In this document: positions 54,201 to 62,332 of the stretch, one piece after another | How the letters are laid out: each line of letters begins with the position of its first letter | Position numbering within the stretch: position 1 is the first letter of the stretch | NCBI RefSeq assembly: GCF_005405925.1 | Contig: NZ_BJHV01000001.1 | Span: 10,230,001 to 10,294,000, forward strand | Direction: 5' to 3' | Length of the DNA: 64,000 nucleotides | Source of the DNA: Streptomyces antimycoticus | GTDB lineage: Bacteria; Actinomycetota; Actinomycetes; Streptomycetales; Streptomycetaceae | Notes under the pieces: model-generated | What the model was told of the DNA's origin: nothing | Database searches by the model: none | The model's input: the letters and a program-made list of their open reading frames with translations, nothing else | Made by a program: the position numbers and the translations under genes

Positions 54201-55145
54201 ATGCTCCGCTACGCCCTCCGGCGTGTCCCCTCGGCCCTGGTGGTGCTGGCCATCGCGTCGGTCGTGGTCTTCGGCGTTCTCCACCTGGCGCCCGGCGACC
54301 CCGCCGTGCTCGCCGCGGGCCCGGACGCCTCCGCCAAGACCGTGGCCGTGGTCCGGCACCAGCTGGGACTGGACGCTTCGCTGCCCCGGCAGTACCTGTC
54401 CTGGCTCGGCGGGGTGCTGACAGGCGACCTCGGCGATTCCTATGTACGCGGAGTGCCGGTCGCCACCCTGATCGGCAACGGCCTCGGCAACACCCTCGAA
54501 CTCACCCTCGGCGCCATCGTCCTGGCTGTCCTGCTCGGTGGCCCGGCTGGGCTTGTGCTCGGCGTGGCCAAAGGCCGCCTCATCCCCGGCGCGACCGCCG
54601 CCGCGACGGCCCTGGCCTTCGCGATACCGCCCTATGTCAGCGGAGTGCTCCTGGTGATGGTGTTCGCCATCACCCATCGGATCCTGCCCGCGGGCGGCCA
54701 CATCTCCATGACCGCGGACCCGGAGATCGGGCTGCAGTACCTGATCATGCCGGCCCTCGCCCTGGCCCTGCCCGCCGCCGCCGTAATCGCCCGCTTCCTG
54801 TCGACGTCGATCCGGCGGGTTTTCGACGAGGACTACATCCGCATCGGCACGGCGAAGGGCCTGCGGCGGCGCCGGATCGTCCTGTGCCACGCGCTTCCGA
54901 ACGCCCTGCCGCCGGTGCTGACCGTCCTCGGTATCCAGATCGGCCAGATGCTCGGCGGGGCGATCGTGGTGGAGGCCATCTTCGCCTGGCCGGGCGTGGG
55001 CCAGCTCATCATCGACTCTCTCAAGAGCAGCGACTACTTCGTCGTTCAGAATCTGCTGCTCATCACCGTCACGGTGTTCGTCGTCCTGCAGACCCTGACC
55101 GATCTGCTGCACGCGGCCGTCGATCCCCGACTCAGGATGGAGTGA
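54201..55145 (+). CDS. ABC permease, DppB-like
   Basis: A 314-residue permease. GAGGAGG lies six bases before the ATG at 54201. The first span and DppB signature are in YALRRVPSALVVLAIASVVV and LHLAPGDP; the EAA loop is in DYIRIGTAKGLRRRRIVLCHALPNAL. It follows the binding-protein gene after ten bases and forms the channel with the next permease. Confidence 0.93.
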   Translation: MLRYALRRVPSALVVLAIASVVVFGVLHLAPGDPAVLAAGPDASAKTVAVVRHQLGLDASLPRQYLSWLGGVLTGDLGDSYVRGVPVATLIGNGLGNTLELTLGAIVLAVLLGGPAGLVLGVAKGRLIPGATAAATALAFAIPPYVSGVLLVMVFAITHRILPAGGHISMTADPEIGLQYLIMPALALALPAAAVIARFLSTSIRRVFDEDYIRIGTAKGLRRRRIVLCHALPNALPPVLTVLGIQIGQMLGGAIVVEAIFAWPGVGQLIIDSLKSSDYFVVQNLLLITVTVFVVLQTLTDLLHAAVDPRLRME

Positions 55146-55147
55146 GC

Positions 55148-56008
55148 ATGACCACCACCACTGAGGCACCGCCGACGGCCACCGCCGCCGTCCATGGCGG
55201 AGGCCGGCCGCGGCTGCTGCGCAGCCCGGTGCTGAGCATGGGGATCGGGCTCGTCGTCGTGCTCGTCCTGGCCGGTGTGCTGGCCCCGCTCCTGGCACCC
55301 GCCTCGCCGACCCGACAAGGGCCGCTCGCCCTCGCCGATCCGTCGTCCGCGCATCCGCTCGGCACCGACGAATACGGCCGCGACCTGTTCTCCCGGGTGC
55401 TGTACGGGCTGCGCCAGGACGTGTTCGCCACCGTGGTAGCCGTCCCGATCGGTGCCCTGGCCGGGATCCTCATCGGCCTCGCGAGCGGACTGGCCCGCTG
55501 GCTGGACACCGTCGTCCAGCGGGCGTTCGACGTGATGCTGTCGTTCACCGCGCTCGTGGCGGGTGTCACGGTCGCCATGCTCATCGGCTCCGGACGCACC
55601 GCGGTCATGGTGACCATCGCCCTGGTCAATGTGCCGCTGTTCGGCCGCCTCATCCGGTCCTCGGTCGTCAGCGAGCGGCAGCGCGACTATGTCGTGGCGG
55701 CCACGGCCATCGGCTCGGGCCGGGTACGGATCCTGCTGCGCCACATCCTGCCCAACGGCCTCGACCCGCTGATCGTCCAGTTCGCCCTGTCGATGTCGAC
55801 CGCCGTCTTCATCGAGGGCGGCATGAGTTACGTCGGGATCGGCATTCCTCCGCCGGCCCCCTCCCTGGGGTCGCTGCTGCAGGGAAGCATGAACTTCCTC
55901 GCACAGAACCCCTGGTACGCGATCGGACCGATGGCCGCCGTCACCCTGCTGGTGCTGGGTTTCCAGCTCGTGGCCGACGGTCTCACCGCGAGCCTGCTGC
56001 GCCGCTGA
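55148..56008 (+). CDS. ABC permease, DppC-like
   Basis: A 286-residue permease. The N-terminal span is LSMGIGLVVVLVLAGVLAPLL, then HPLGTDEYGRDLFSRVLYG, a DppC hallmark, and the EAA loop DYVVAATAIGSGRVRILLRHILPNG. Its ATG lies two bases after the DppB stop. The ATPase genes that normally follow in such operons (DppD/DppF type) are absent; a GNAT gene and a decayed glycosidase come next, so the transporter must borrow ATPases or be incomplete. Confidence 0.93.
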   Translation: MTTTTEAPPTATAAVHGGGRPRLLRSPVLSMGIGLVVVLVLAGVLAPLLAPASPTRQGPLALADPSSAHPLGTDEYGRDLFSRVLYGLRQDVFATVVAVPIGALAGILIGLASGLARWLDTVVQRAFDVMLSFTALVAGVTVAMLIGSGRTAVMVTIALVNVPLFGRLIRSSVVSERQRDYVVAATAIGSGRVRILLRHILPNGLDPLIVQFALSMSTAVFIEGGMSYVGIGIPPPAPSLGSLLQGSMNFLAQNPWYAIGPMAAVTLLVLGFQLVADGLTASLLRR

Positions 56009-56159
56009 ACCGAAGAGGTGACGCCGGTAGTGGCACAGCAGGCGGAAGGCTGGTTCGCGGCTGTCCTACGTCACGCCTGCCACACACCCGATCGGGCGCG
56101 CACCCTGCTCACCCCGAAAAGGCGTTTACCCTTCTGGCCTGCACCTTTAGGCTTCGCGC

Positions 56160-56630
56160 ATGGCCACCACGCTCCGCTTGGAAAAGGTCGACCCCAGCAA
56201 CTTCGACGCTGCGATCGCCCTGAAGGTACGCCCGGACCAAGACCACCTGGTCGCCCCGGTCGTCAAGTCCCTCGCCGAGGCGTACGTGCATCCAGAGGTC
56301 GCCTGGCCCCGACTCATCCTCGACGGCGACCGACTCGTCGGCTTCCTGATGGCCTTCTTCGACATCGACTTCGCCGGCGACGGTACCGGCACCGACATCC
56401 GCTCGGGGCTGTGGCGCCTCAACATCGCAGCCGGGCAGCAGGGCCGCGGCTATGGCCGCTTCGCGGTCCATGCAGTGGCCACCGAGATCCGCCGCCGCGG
56501 AGGCACCCGCCTGACGGCTTGTTGGCATCCCGGCAACGACGGCCCGGAAGACTTCTACCTCGGACTGGGATTCCGACTGACGGGAGAGATGAGCGGGGAC
56601 CAGCGCGTCGGCGAACTGGAACTTGCCTAG
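56160..56630 (+). CDS. GNAT-family N-acetyltransferase
   Basis: A 156-residue acetyltransferase. The acetyl-CoA loop is AAGQQGRGYGRFAV near residue 98, with WRLNIAAG before it and FYLGLGFRLTGEM near the end. It resembles the diamine/spermine acetyltransferase-like group (PaiA/BltD), although that is only by pattern. The start at 56160 begins the usual first strand; no strong ribosome site is seen. It lies between the ABC permeases and the convergent decayed glycosidase copy 2, with 21 bases to it. The substrate is not evident. Confidence 0.87.
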   Translation: MATTLRLEKVDPSNFDAAIALKVRPDQDHLVAPVVKSLAEAYVHPEVAWPRLILDGDRLVGFLMAFFDIDFAGDGTGTDIRSGLWRLNIAAGQQGRGYGRFAVHAVATEIRRRGGTRLTACWHPGNDGPEDFYLGLGFRLTGEMSGDQRVGELELA

Positions 56631-56651
56631 ACCTTGATCCGCCGGACAGGC

Positions 56652-58068
56652 CTAGCTCGACGTGGGCGGTGGGAATCGCAGAAGCGTGACCGAATGTGCT
56701 GGATACGTCCAGGTCAGGGAGGTGCCGTGGGCTGTGGCGCGAGACTTTTTGATGGTGACGGCGTCGGGGTGCTCGGCGTCGTTGAAGTCGTGATAGGTCC
56801 TGCCCGCCACCACGGACACGTCGACCGTCGTGGCATGCCGGAAACTTCCCAGCTCGACCCGGGACTTGATGTCGTCCTCCGGTGAGCGGTTGATGACGAG
56901 GACGCTCAGGGCTCCGTCCTTGTCGAGGGCGGCCGTGGTGACCAGCGCGTCATAGGAGGAGCCCAGCGGCGTCTCCCGGGTGGAAACCTCGGCGTTGTCC
57001 TTCACTTCGCTGGCCACGATATGTCCGCCGCCGTGGAAGAAGTCACTGAGCTGCTCGCGCACGATCGCGTCGGGGGTGGTCGGCGGTGATCTTCGCGCCC
57101 TTCTGGGGATCTTCCCGTGCCGACCGTCGCCGAAGTGAATGCCGCCGCTCTCCGGCGCGAAGGTGTAGACGAGGTCGTCCGCCCCCGCTGAGGCGAGATC
57201 GGCGACCTCGCGCCACGTATCCTCATCGACGCGGATGGTCTGGCTCTTGGGTACGACGGGCGGGTACCAGACGGTGAAGCTCTGGTTCGGTTGGCCGTTG
57301 CTCACCGCGGCGGCTGGCCGGTGATCGGTGGGTGTCCCGACGCGCTGGCGCTTCTGCCGCTGGGTGCCCCCGAAGGCGTACTGCCGCATGGCCTTGTCGT
57401 CATCGGCGCTCATCCAGTAGCGCTGGTACGTGCCGAACAGCTCGTTGCCGATTTCCCAGTAGCGCACGCCGTAGGGCTCGGGGTGGCCGTTCCGCGCCCG
57501 GAGGTCGCCCCACGTCGTCCCCTGGGGTGCGTTCATGTACGCCACCCAGTCGGCGATCTCATCCGGGGTCGAGTTGGCGAACGGCGCCATGATCTGCGGA
57601 GTGGCGCCGACCTCCCGGACGAAGGCCATGTACTCGTCCGGGCCGAACCGGCTGTCGGCGGTGTCGCCTTGCTTCCCCTCGACCTGACGGCCCCTGCTCT
57701 CCTGAGGCCCCACGGCCGCCCGCCAGTTGAAGAGATTGGAGGAGGTGCCGCCGGGATACCGGATCATCCCGACCCCGGCCTTCTTGATCTTTCCGACGAT
57801 GCCCGGAGCGGGGCGGTTGTGCTTCGGGTCCCACATCCCGTAGGCGTCGTCGTACCACTTGGCCCCGTTCACCCCGGTCATAAACGGGCTCACCGTGAGC
57901 GATCGCCGCTGGGGTGTCTACGGCGATGACCGGCACGCCACTCTGGCCGTTCGACCCCCGTGCGTCCTCCGGGGTGCACCCGGTGTTGCTCATGACGCCG
58001 GCCGCCACCGCGGCCGCGCCGTACAGGAAGTGGCGCCGGCCTATCCCGTGCCGACGTATCTCACTCAT
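56652..58068 (-). pseudogene. Decayed arabinofuranosidase-like gene, copy 2
   Basis: A twin-arginine lipoprotein-like signal opens it (GIGRRHFLYGAAAVAAG, NTGCTPED). Near 57905 the frame changes before SPFMTGVNGAKWYDD. The next part is well preserved: MIRYPGGTSSNLFNW, FGPDEYMAFVREVGATPQIM, GVRYWEIGNELFGTYQ (the NE acid/base motif of clan GH-A arabinofuranosidases) and TWREVADLASAGADD. A second change near 57100 joins GRHGKIP to the far C-terminal part (VREQLSDFFHGGGHIVASEV to HSVTLLRFP), dropping the middle segment that survives in copy 1. At least one frameshift and one deletion make it non-functional. The family assignment rests on the NE motif and general layout. Confidence 0.8.
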
Positions 58069-58186
58069 GGTGGTCCCTCTGTTCCCTGGACGATCTTCGT
58101 TCCGTGGGCACGGGACGGTAGGGGACGGCCTTGTGTGGTTCTTGTGAGGTGATCCGCCGGACGCCGACGGGTTCGGGTGGTGAAAA

Positions 58187-58207
58187 TTACCTCTCACTGA
58201 GAGGTAA
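58187..58207. promoter_or_regulatory. Perfect 21-base MarR operator
   Basis: TTACCTCTCA and TGAGAGGTAA are exact 10-base inverted arms around a single C. It ends nine bases before the MarR ATG, overlapping the likely promoter, as expected for autorepression. Confidence 0.75.
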
Positions 58208-58216
58208 AGTGGAGAC

Positions 58217-58672
58217 ATGGCGACAGAGGAGTTCCCCGATTCGTTCGCCGATGTGCTGGGCGGCGTCCAGCGGCTGATCCGGCGGCGGCTGCGGGCCGAG
58301 ATGACGGAGCCGCGGCTGCGCGGTGCCCAGGTGGAGCTGTTGCGGCTGGTCATGGCCCAGCCCGGGATCCGGGTATCGGCCGCGGCCAAGGAGCTCTACC
58401 TCGCGGGCAATTCGGTCTCCACCCTGGTCAACCAGCTGGTGAAGGCGGGCTATCTGCACCGCGAGACCGATCCCGAGGACCGGCGCTCGGCACGGCTGAC
58501 GACCACCACCGCCGCCGAGAGCCGGCTGCGGGAGTGGCAGGCACGGCGTGGCGCACTGGTCCGTGAGCAGGTGGCGCGGCTGTCCGAGAGCGACCGGGCG
58601 GCGCTGGCCGCGGCCGTTCCGGCGCTGCGCAAGCTGGCCGAGAACCTTCATGAGGAGGTGGATGGGGTATGA
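58217..58672 (+). CDS. MarR-family transcriptional regulator
   Basis: A 151-residue MarR protein. The winged helix is in ISVSAAAKELYLAGNSVSTLVNQLVKAG-like sequence (about 55-85) with the wing RETDPEDRRSARLTTT. The start at 58217 follows GGAG, directly after a perfect palindrome. The stop overlaps the ATPase start (ATGA), so it heads a three-gene drug-export operon that it most likely represses. Confidence 0.92.
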   Translation: MATEEFPDSFADVLGGVQRLIRRRLRAEMTEPRLRGAQVELLRLVMAQPGIRVSAAAKELYLAGNSVSTLVNQLVKAGYLHRETDPEDRRSARLTTTTAAESRLREWQARRGALVREQVARLSESDRAALAAAVPALRKLAENLHEEVDGV

Positions 58673-59523
58673 CCGACGCCCAGGAAAGCACATCTCCGGC
58701 CGCGCTCGTCTGCGAGGGCCTGCGGTACACGTTCGGGGAGACCAAGGCGGTCGACGACCTGGAGCTGTCGGTCCGGGCGGGCGAGGTCTTCGGGCTGCTG
58801 GGGCCCAACGGAGCGGGCAAGACCACCGCGATCCGCTGCATCACCACACTGCTGCCGGTCCCCGCCGGCATGGTGCGGGTGTTCGGGCACGACGCCGCGA
58901 AGGAGCGGATGGCGGTCCGTCGGCTGCTGGGCTACGTACCGCAGCAGCTGTCCGCCGACGCTGGGCTCACCGGCCGGGAGAACGTGGAGCTGTTCGCCCG
59001 CGTGTTCGACGTCACCCGCCGGGAGCGGGCCGACCGCGTGGCGCGGGTGCTGGAGGCGGTGGACCTCACCTCGGCGGCCGACCGGCTCGCCAAAACGTAC
59101 TCCGGCGGCATGGTCCGCCGCCTGGAGCTGGCCCAGGCCCTGGTCAGCGCGCCCCGGCTGCTGATGCTGGACGAGCCCACGATCGGCCTGGACCCGATCG
59201 CCCGGACCAGCGTGTGGGAGCACATCAACGCGGTACGGGAGGCCACCGGGATGACCGTGCTGGTCACCACGCACTACATGGACGAGGCCGACCAGTACTG
59301 CGACCGGGTCGCGTTGATGCACCGCGGCCGGATTCACGCACTCGGCACGCCCGGCGAGCTCCGCTCCGAGCTGGCCGGCCGCCGCCGGGCGGAGGGCGAG
59401 GCCGATCCGAAGCCGACTCTGGAGGACGTCTTCCGGGACGTCGCCGGAAGTGGCCTCGACGAGCAGGGAGGAGATTTCCGCGATGTCCGAAGCACCCGTC
59501 GCACCGCGTCCCGGGTCGGCTGA
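58669..59523 (+). CDS. ABC exporter ATP-binding protein, DrrA-like
   Basis: A 284-residue ATPase. Walker A is LLGPNGAGKTTA, signature YSGGMVRRLELAQAL, Walker B LLMLDEPTIGLDP, and the switch His in VTTHYMDEAD. The pattern and the NEDVFRDV-like C-terminal segment (LEDVFRDVAG) match the daunorubicin-resistance group of exporters. It is coupled to the MarR gene by a four-base overlap and overlaps the permease gene start by about 40 bases. Confidence 0.93.
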   Translation: MTDAQESTSPAALVCEGLRYTFGETKAVDDLELSVRAGEVFGLLGPNGAGKTTAIRCITTLLPVPAGMVRVFGHDAAKERMAVRRLLGYVPQQLSADAGLTGRENVELFARVFDVTRRERADRVARVLEAVDLTSAADRLAKTYSGGMVRRLELAQALVSAPRLLMLDEPTIGLDPIARTSVWEHINAVREATGMTVLVTTHYMDEADQYCDRVALMHRGRIHALGTPGELRSELAGRRRAEGEADPKPTLEDVFRDVAGSGLDEQGGDFRDVRSTRRTASRVG

Positions 59524-60352
59524 TGCCGCAGGGCTCGTCCCGGATGGACGGCCCGATCCGCTGCTGACCCCGCCGCGCGCCCGCACCGGCTGGCGGGTGC
59601 TGCCCGCGCGGGTCGTCGCGATGTGCGTGGTCGAGCTGCAGAAGCTGCGGCACGACCGCACCGAGCTCTACACCCGGGCCGTCCAGCCCGCCCTCTGGCT
59701 GCTGATCTTCGGCGAGACCTTCACCCGGCTCAAGGCCATACCGACCGGCGGCACGCCGTACATCGACTATCTCGCGCCCGGCATCATCGCCCAGTCCGCG
59801 ATGTTCATCGCCATCTTCTACGGGATCCAGATCATCTGGGAGCGTGACGCCGGTATCCTCACCAAACTGCTGGTCACGCCCACCCCGCGAGCCGCCTTGA
59901 TCACCGGCAAGGCATTCGCCTCCGGGGTGAAGGCGCTGATCCAGGCGGTCGTGGTGATCGTCATCGCGGCCCTGCTCGGGGTGGCGCTGACCTGGAATCC
60001 GCTGCGGCTCCTCGGGGTGGCCGTCGCGGTGATCCTGGGCTCGGCCTTCTTCGCCTGCCTGTCGATGACCATCGCCGGGATCGTGCTGACCCGCGACCGG
60101 CTGATGGGCGTCGGGCAGGCCATCACCATGCCGCTGTTCTTCGGCTCCAACGCGCTGTACCCGGTGGCGCTCATGCCCGGCTGGCTCCAGGCCGTCAGCA
60201 CCGCCAATCCGCTGAGCTACCAGGTCGACGCGTTGCGCGGACTGCTGCTGGGCACCCCGCACCATCTCGCACTCGACTACGCCGTCCTGCTCCTGGCCGC
60301 CGCGGCCGGTATCATGGCGGCCTCCTCGCTGCTGGGGCGGCTGGCACGCTGA
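59483..60352 (+). CDS. ABC exporter permease, ABC-2/DrrB type
   Basis: A 289-residue permease with a cytoplasmic N-terminus of about 50 residues and six spans. ATG at 59483 is chosen because GGAGGAG lies nine bases before it. ABC-2 features are ERDAGILTKLLVTPTPRAAL and the late ANPLSYQVDALRGLLLG, a DrrB hallmark. With the ATPase it would export a lipophilic drug or antibiotic under MarR control. Confidence 0.93.
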   Translation: MSEAPVAPRPGSADAAGLVPDGRPDPLLTPPRARTGWRVLPARVVAMCVVELQKLRHDRTELYTRAVQPALWLLIFGETFTRLKAIPTGGTPYIDYLAPGIIAQSAMFIAIFYGIQIIWERDAGILTKLLVTPTPRAALITGKAFASGVKALIQAVVVIVIAALLGVALTWNPLRLLGVAVAVILGSAFFACLSMTIAGIVLTRDRLMGVGQAITMPLFFGSNALYPVALMPGWLQAVSTANPLSYQVDALRGLLLGTPHHLALDYAVLLLAAAAGIMAASSLLGRLAR

Positions 60353-60440
60353 CCCGGTCGGTGTGCGGAGCGCGCCACACCGTACTGTCGCCGGGGCAGC
60401 GGCCATCAGGGACGCCTCACGAGTACGAGAGGAACACGCG

Positions 60441-60878
60441 GTGCGGTACGAGGACGGCTCCCCTTACACCTACACCCCCGGCATCGGGGTGCCCCAGGGC
60501 GTCCAGGCGGTCAATGTCGGGTGGCTGGAGCGGCAGGAGTTTCCCCGCGGTGAGGTGCCGACGGAATTCGTCCACGCCCTCGCGGTCCTCTGTCGGGACA
60601 ACTCCACCAATCGCATGCGGGGTTGGCAGAGCTGCACCCTCCCACACCCGCAGGGAAAGCCGCCCTATCCCGTCGTGGTGAACGTCGACGGCACCGAGAT
60701 CACCCTCGGCAGCGCCGAGATCAGGCTCCTGGCCCGCGACGGCCGGTGGCTCATCGCCCCCAATCTCGTCCTCCACTACGTCACCGCCCACGCCTACCTC
60801 CCGCCACGGGAGTTCATCGAGGCGGTGACGGCAAGGCGGGCGATCCCGGAACCGCCCTCCGGAATGCCGCGGTTCTAG
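60441..60878 (+). CDS. DUF7919-like hypothetical protein
   Basis: A 145-residue soluble protein. GTG at 60441 is chosen because GAGAGGA precedes it and the conserved start YEDGSPYTYTPG follows. Further landmarks are VNVGWLERQEFPRGEVP, RMRGWQSC, EITLGSAEIRL and WLIAPNLVLHYVTAHAYLPP. I recall this pattern as the DUF7919 family common in actinomycetes, often encoded next to toxin-like or contact systems, but no such gene is here. The function is unknown. Short tandem repeats begin right at its stop codon. Confidence 0.75.
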   Translation: MRYEDGSPYTYTPGIGVPQGVQAVNVGWLERQEFPRGEVPTEFVHALAVLCRDNSTNRMRGWQSCTLPHPQGKPPYPVVVNVDGTEITLGSAEIRLLARDGRWLIAPNLVLHYVTAHAYLPPREFIEAVTARRAIPEPPSGMPRF

Positions 60879-60926
60879 CCATCGGGGGCCATCGGGGGCC
60901 ATCGGGGGCCATCGGGGGCCATCGGG
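60879..60926. repeat. 10-base tandem repeat, four and a half copies
   Basis: The unit ATCGGGGGCC occurs four times in a row (60881-60920), followed by a partial copy. It begins at the stop codon of the DUF7919-like gene. The array is too short and lacks spacers, so it is not a CRISPR. Confidence 0.85.
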
Positions 60927-60954
60927 CGTCGTCGGGCCTCGTCCGCGCGGCGCG

Positions 60955-61230
60955 TCACGGACGCAGTCGTGCCCGGGCGAGTTCGGTGGCGGCGTCCGCG
61001 GTGGGTACGCCCGTGCGCCGTGAGCGGTCGATCACCTCGGCCACGCGGACACCGACTTGGCGGACGCGCGCCTCGGCGTGTGCGCTTTGGCCGAGGAGCT
61101 GCTCCTCCAGGAAGATCAGGCCGCCGGCGTTCACGCAGAAATCGGGCGCGTAGAGGATTCCACGCGACTGAAGCATGGCGGCGTGAGCGGGCGTGGCTAC
61201 GAGATCAAGCGCAGCCGCGCCGTCGGCCCG
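60955..61230 (-). pseudogene. C-terminal fragment of a Leu/Val/Phe/Glu dehydrogenase
   Basis: The last 80 residues of this frame match the C-terminus of amino-acid dehydrogenases of the leucine/valine group: HAAMLQSRGILYAPDFCVNA, AGGLIFLEEQLLG, and a final helix ending RRTGVPTADAATELARARL. Before that the frame is Ala/Pro-rich and unrelated, and no catalytic Lys or dinucleotide motif is found, so about three quarters of the gene are missing. It is a truncated remnant between the tandem repeats and the SDR gene. Confidence 0.7.
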
Positions 61231-61444
61231 CTCTTCGACTGAGCCCTGCCTCCTGACGCGACACGCCGGGGCGCCGGCACCGGGGGAGACCGGTGCCGGC
61301 GCCCCGGCATGCGGGTGCGCCGCTGTCGGGCGCATGATGGAGACAACGGGGCAACCGCGGACTGACAGGCGACAGTCCGACGGTCGGGCATGACCGATCG
61401 TCCGGATCGCAACTGCGCCTGAAACAGGAGAGAGCGGTGGTCGA

Positions 61445-62158
61445 ATGAACACGGTGCAGAAGGTCGCCATCGTCACCGGGGCTTCCCGAGGAATCGGCGC
61501 GGCCCTGGTCGCCGCCTACCGCGAGCTCGGCTACGCGGTCACCGCGACCGCCCGCTCCCTGGACGAGTCGAGCGATCCCAGCGTGCTGACCGTCAGTGGT
61601 GACGTGTCCGAACCGGGCGTGGGCGCCCGTATCGTGGACGAGACCCTGGCCCGGTTCGGGCGAGTCGACACGCTCGTCAACAACGCCGGGGTCTTCGTCT
61701 CCAAGCCGTTCACCGACTTCACCGACGAGGACTATGACCTCGTGACCGGGGTCAACCTGCGTGGCTTCTTCGAAACCTCCCGCAGCGCCGTCGCCGCGAT
61801 GCTCTCCCGGGACGGTGGCGGCCACGTGGTGAACCTTTCCACGAGCCTGGTCGACCACGCCAACTCACAGACGCCCTCAGCGCTCGCCTCGCTGACCAAA
61901 GGCGGACTGAACGCGGTCACCAGGGAGCTGGCGATCGAGTATGCGGCCCGTGGCATCCGGGTCAACACCGTCGCATTGGGCAACATCCGTACTCCCATGC
62001 ATCCGCCCGAGACACAAGAGGCCCTCGCCGCAATGCACCCGCTCGGCCGGATGGGGGAGATCGACGATGTGGTCAACGCGATCGTCTATCTCGAGAACGC
62101 CTCGTTCGTCACCGGCGAGATCGTGCACGTGGACGGCGGTCAGAGCGCGGGACGCTGA
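61445..62158 (+). CDS. SDR-family oxidoreductase with altered catalytic Tyr
   Basis: A 237-residue short-chain dehydrogenase/reductase. The cofactor motif TGASRGIGAAL is near residue 11, NNAGVF near 80, and the catalytic Ser probably in VVNLSTSLVD. The usual YxxxK is instead ALASLTKGG: the Lys is present but the Tyr position is Ala. Close actinomycete relatives with a similar segment exist to my memory, so this may be a subfamily trait. The C-terminal VTGEIVHVDGGQSAGR is typical. AGGAGAG precedes the ATG. It may be inactive as a classical SDR or use another acid. The substrate is unknown. Confidence 0.88.
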   Translation: MNTVQKVAIVTGASRGIGAALVAAYRELGYAVTATARSLDESSDPSVLTVSGDVSEPGVGARIVDETLARFGRVDTLVNNAGVFVSKPFTDFTDEDYDLVTGVNLRGFFETSRSAVAAMLSRDGGGHVVNLSTSLVDHANSQTPSALASLTKGGLNAVTRELAIEYAARGIRVNTVALGNIRTPMHPPETQEALAAMHPLGRMGEIDDVVNAIVYLENASFVTGEIVHVDGGQSAGR

Positions 62159-62332
62159 GTCAGTCGGTGACGTCGGCCCCACCCGGTCTTGGGGTGCGGC
62201 GGAACGGCGGCGACCACCGCGGTCATCTGAGGCGACGGCCGCCGCACGTCCCGTGGTCGAGCCGAAGGTCTGACGGGCATCCGTGCAAGCGAATAGTTCT
62301 CCTCTCGTCGGACCCCCTGGGGGATGGCGTGG

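Noticed and set aside
56018..56160. Start of a truncated ABC ATPase after the DppC-like gene
   Set aside because: The readable frame there has no Walker or other ABC motif and is overtaken by the GNAT gene.
30034..58068. A biosynthetic gene cluster spanning the carbohydrate and transporter genes
   Set aside because: There is no PKS, NRPS, terpene or RiPP core enzyme; the genes are catabolic and transport types.
60879..60926. Possible CRISPR array
   Set aside because: Units are ten bases and directly joined, without spacers or cas genes.
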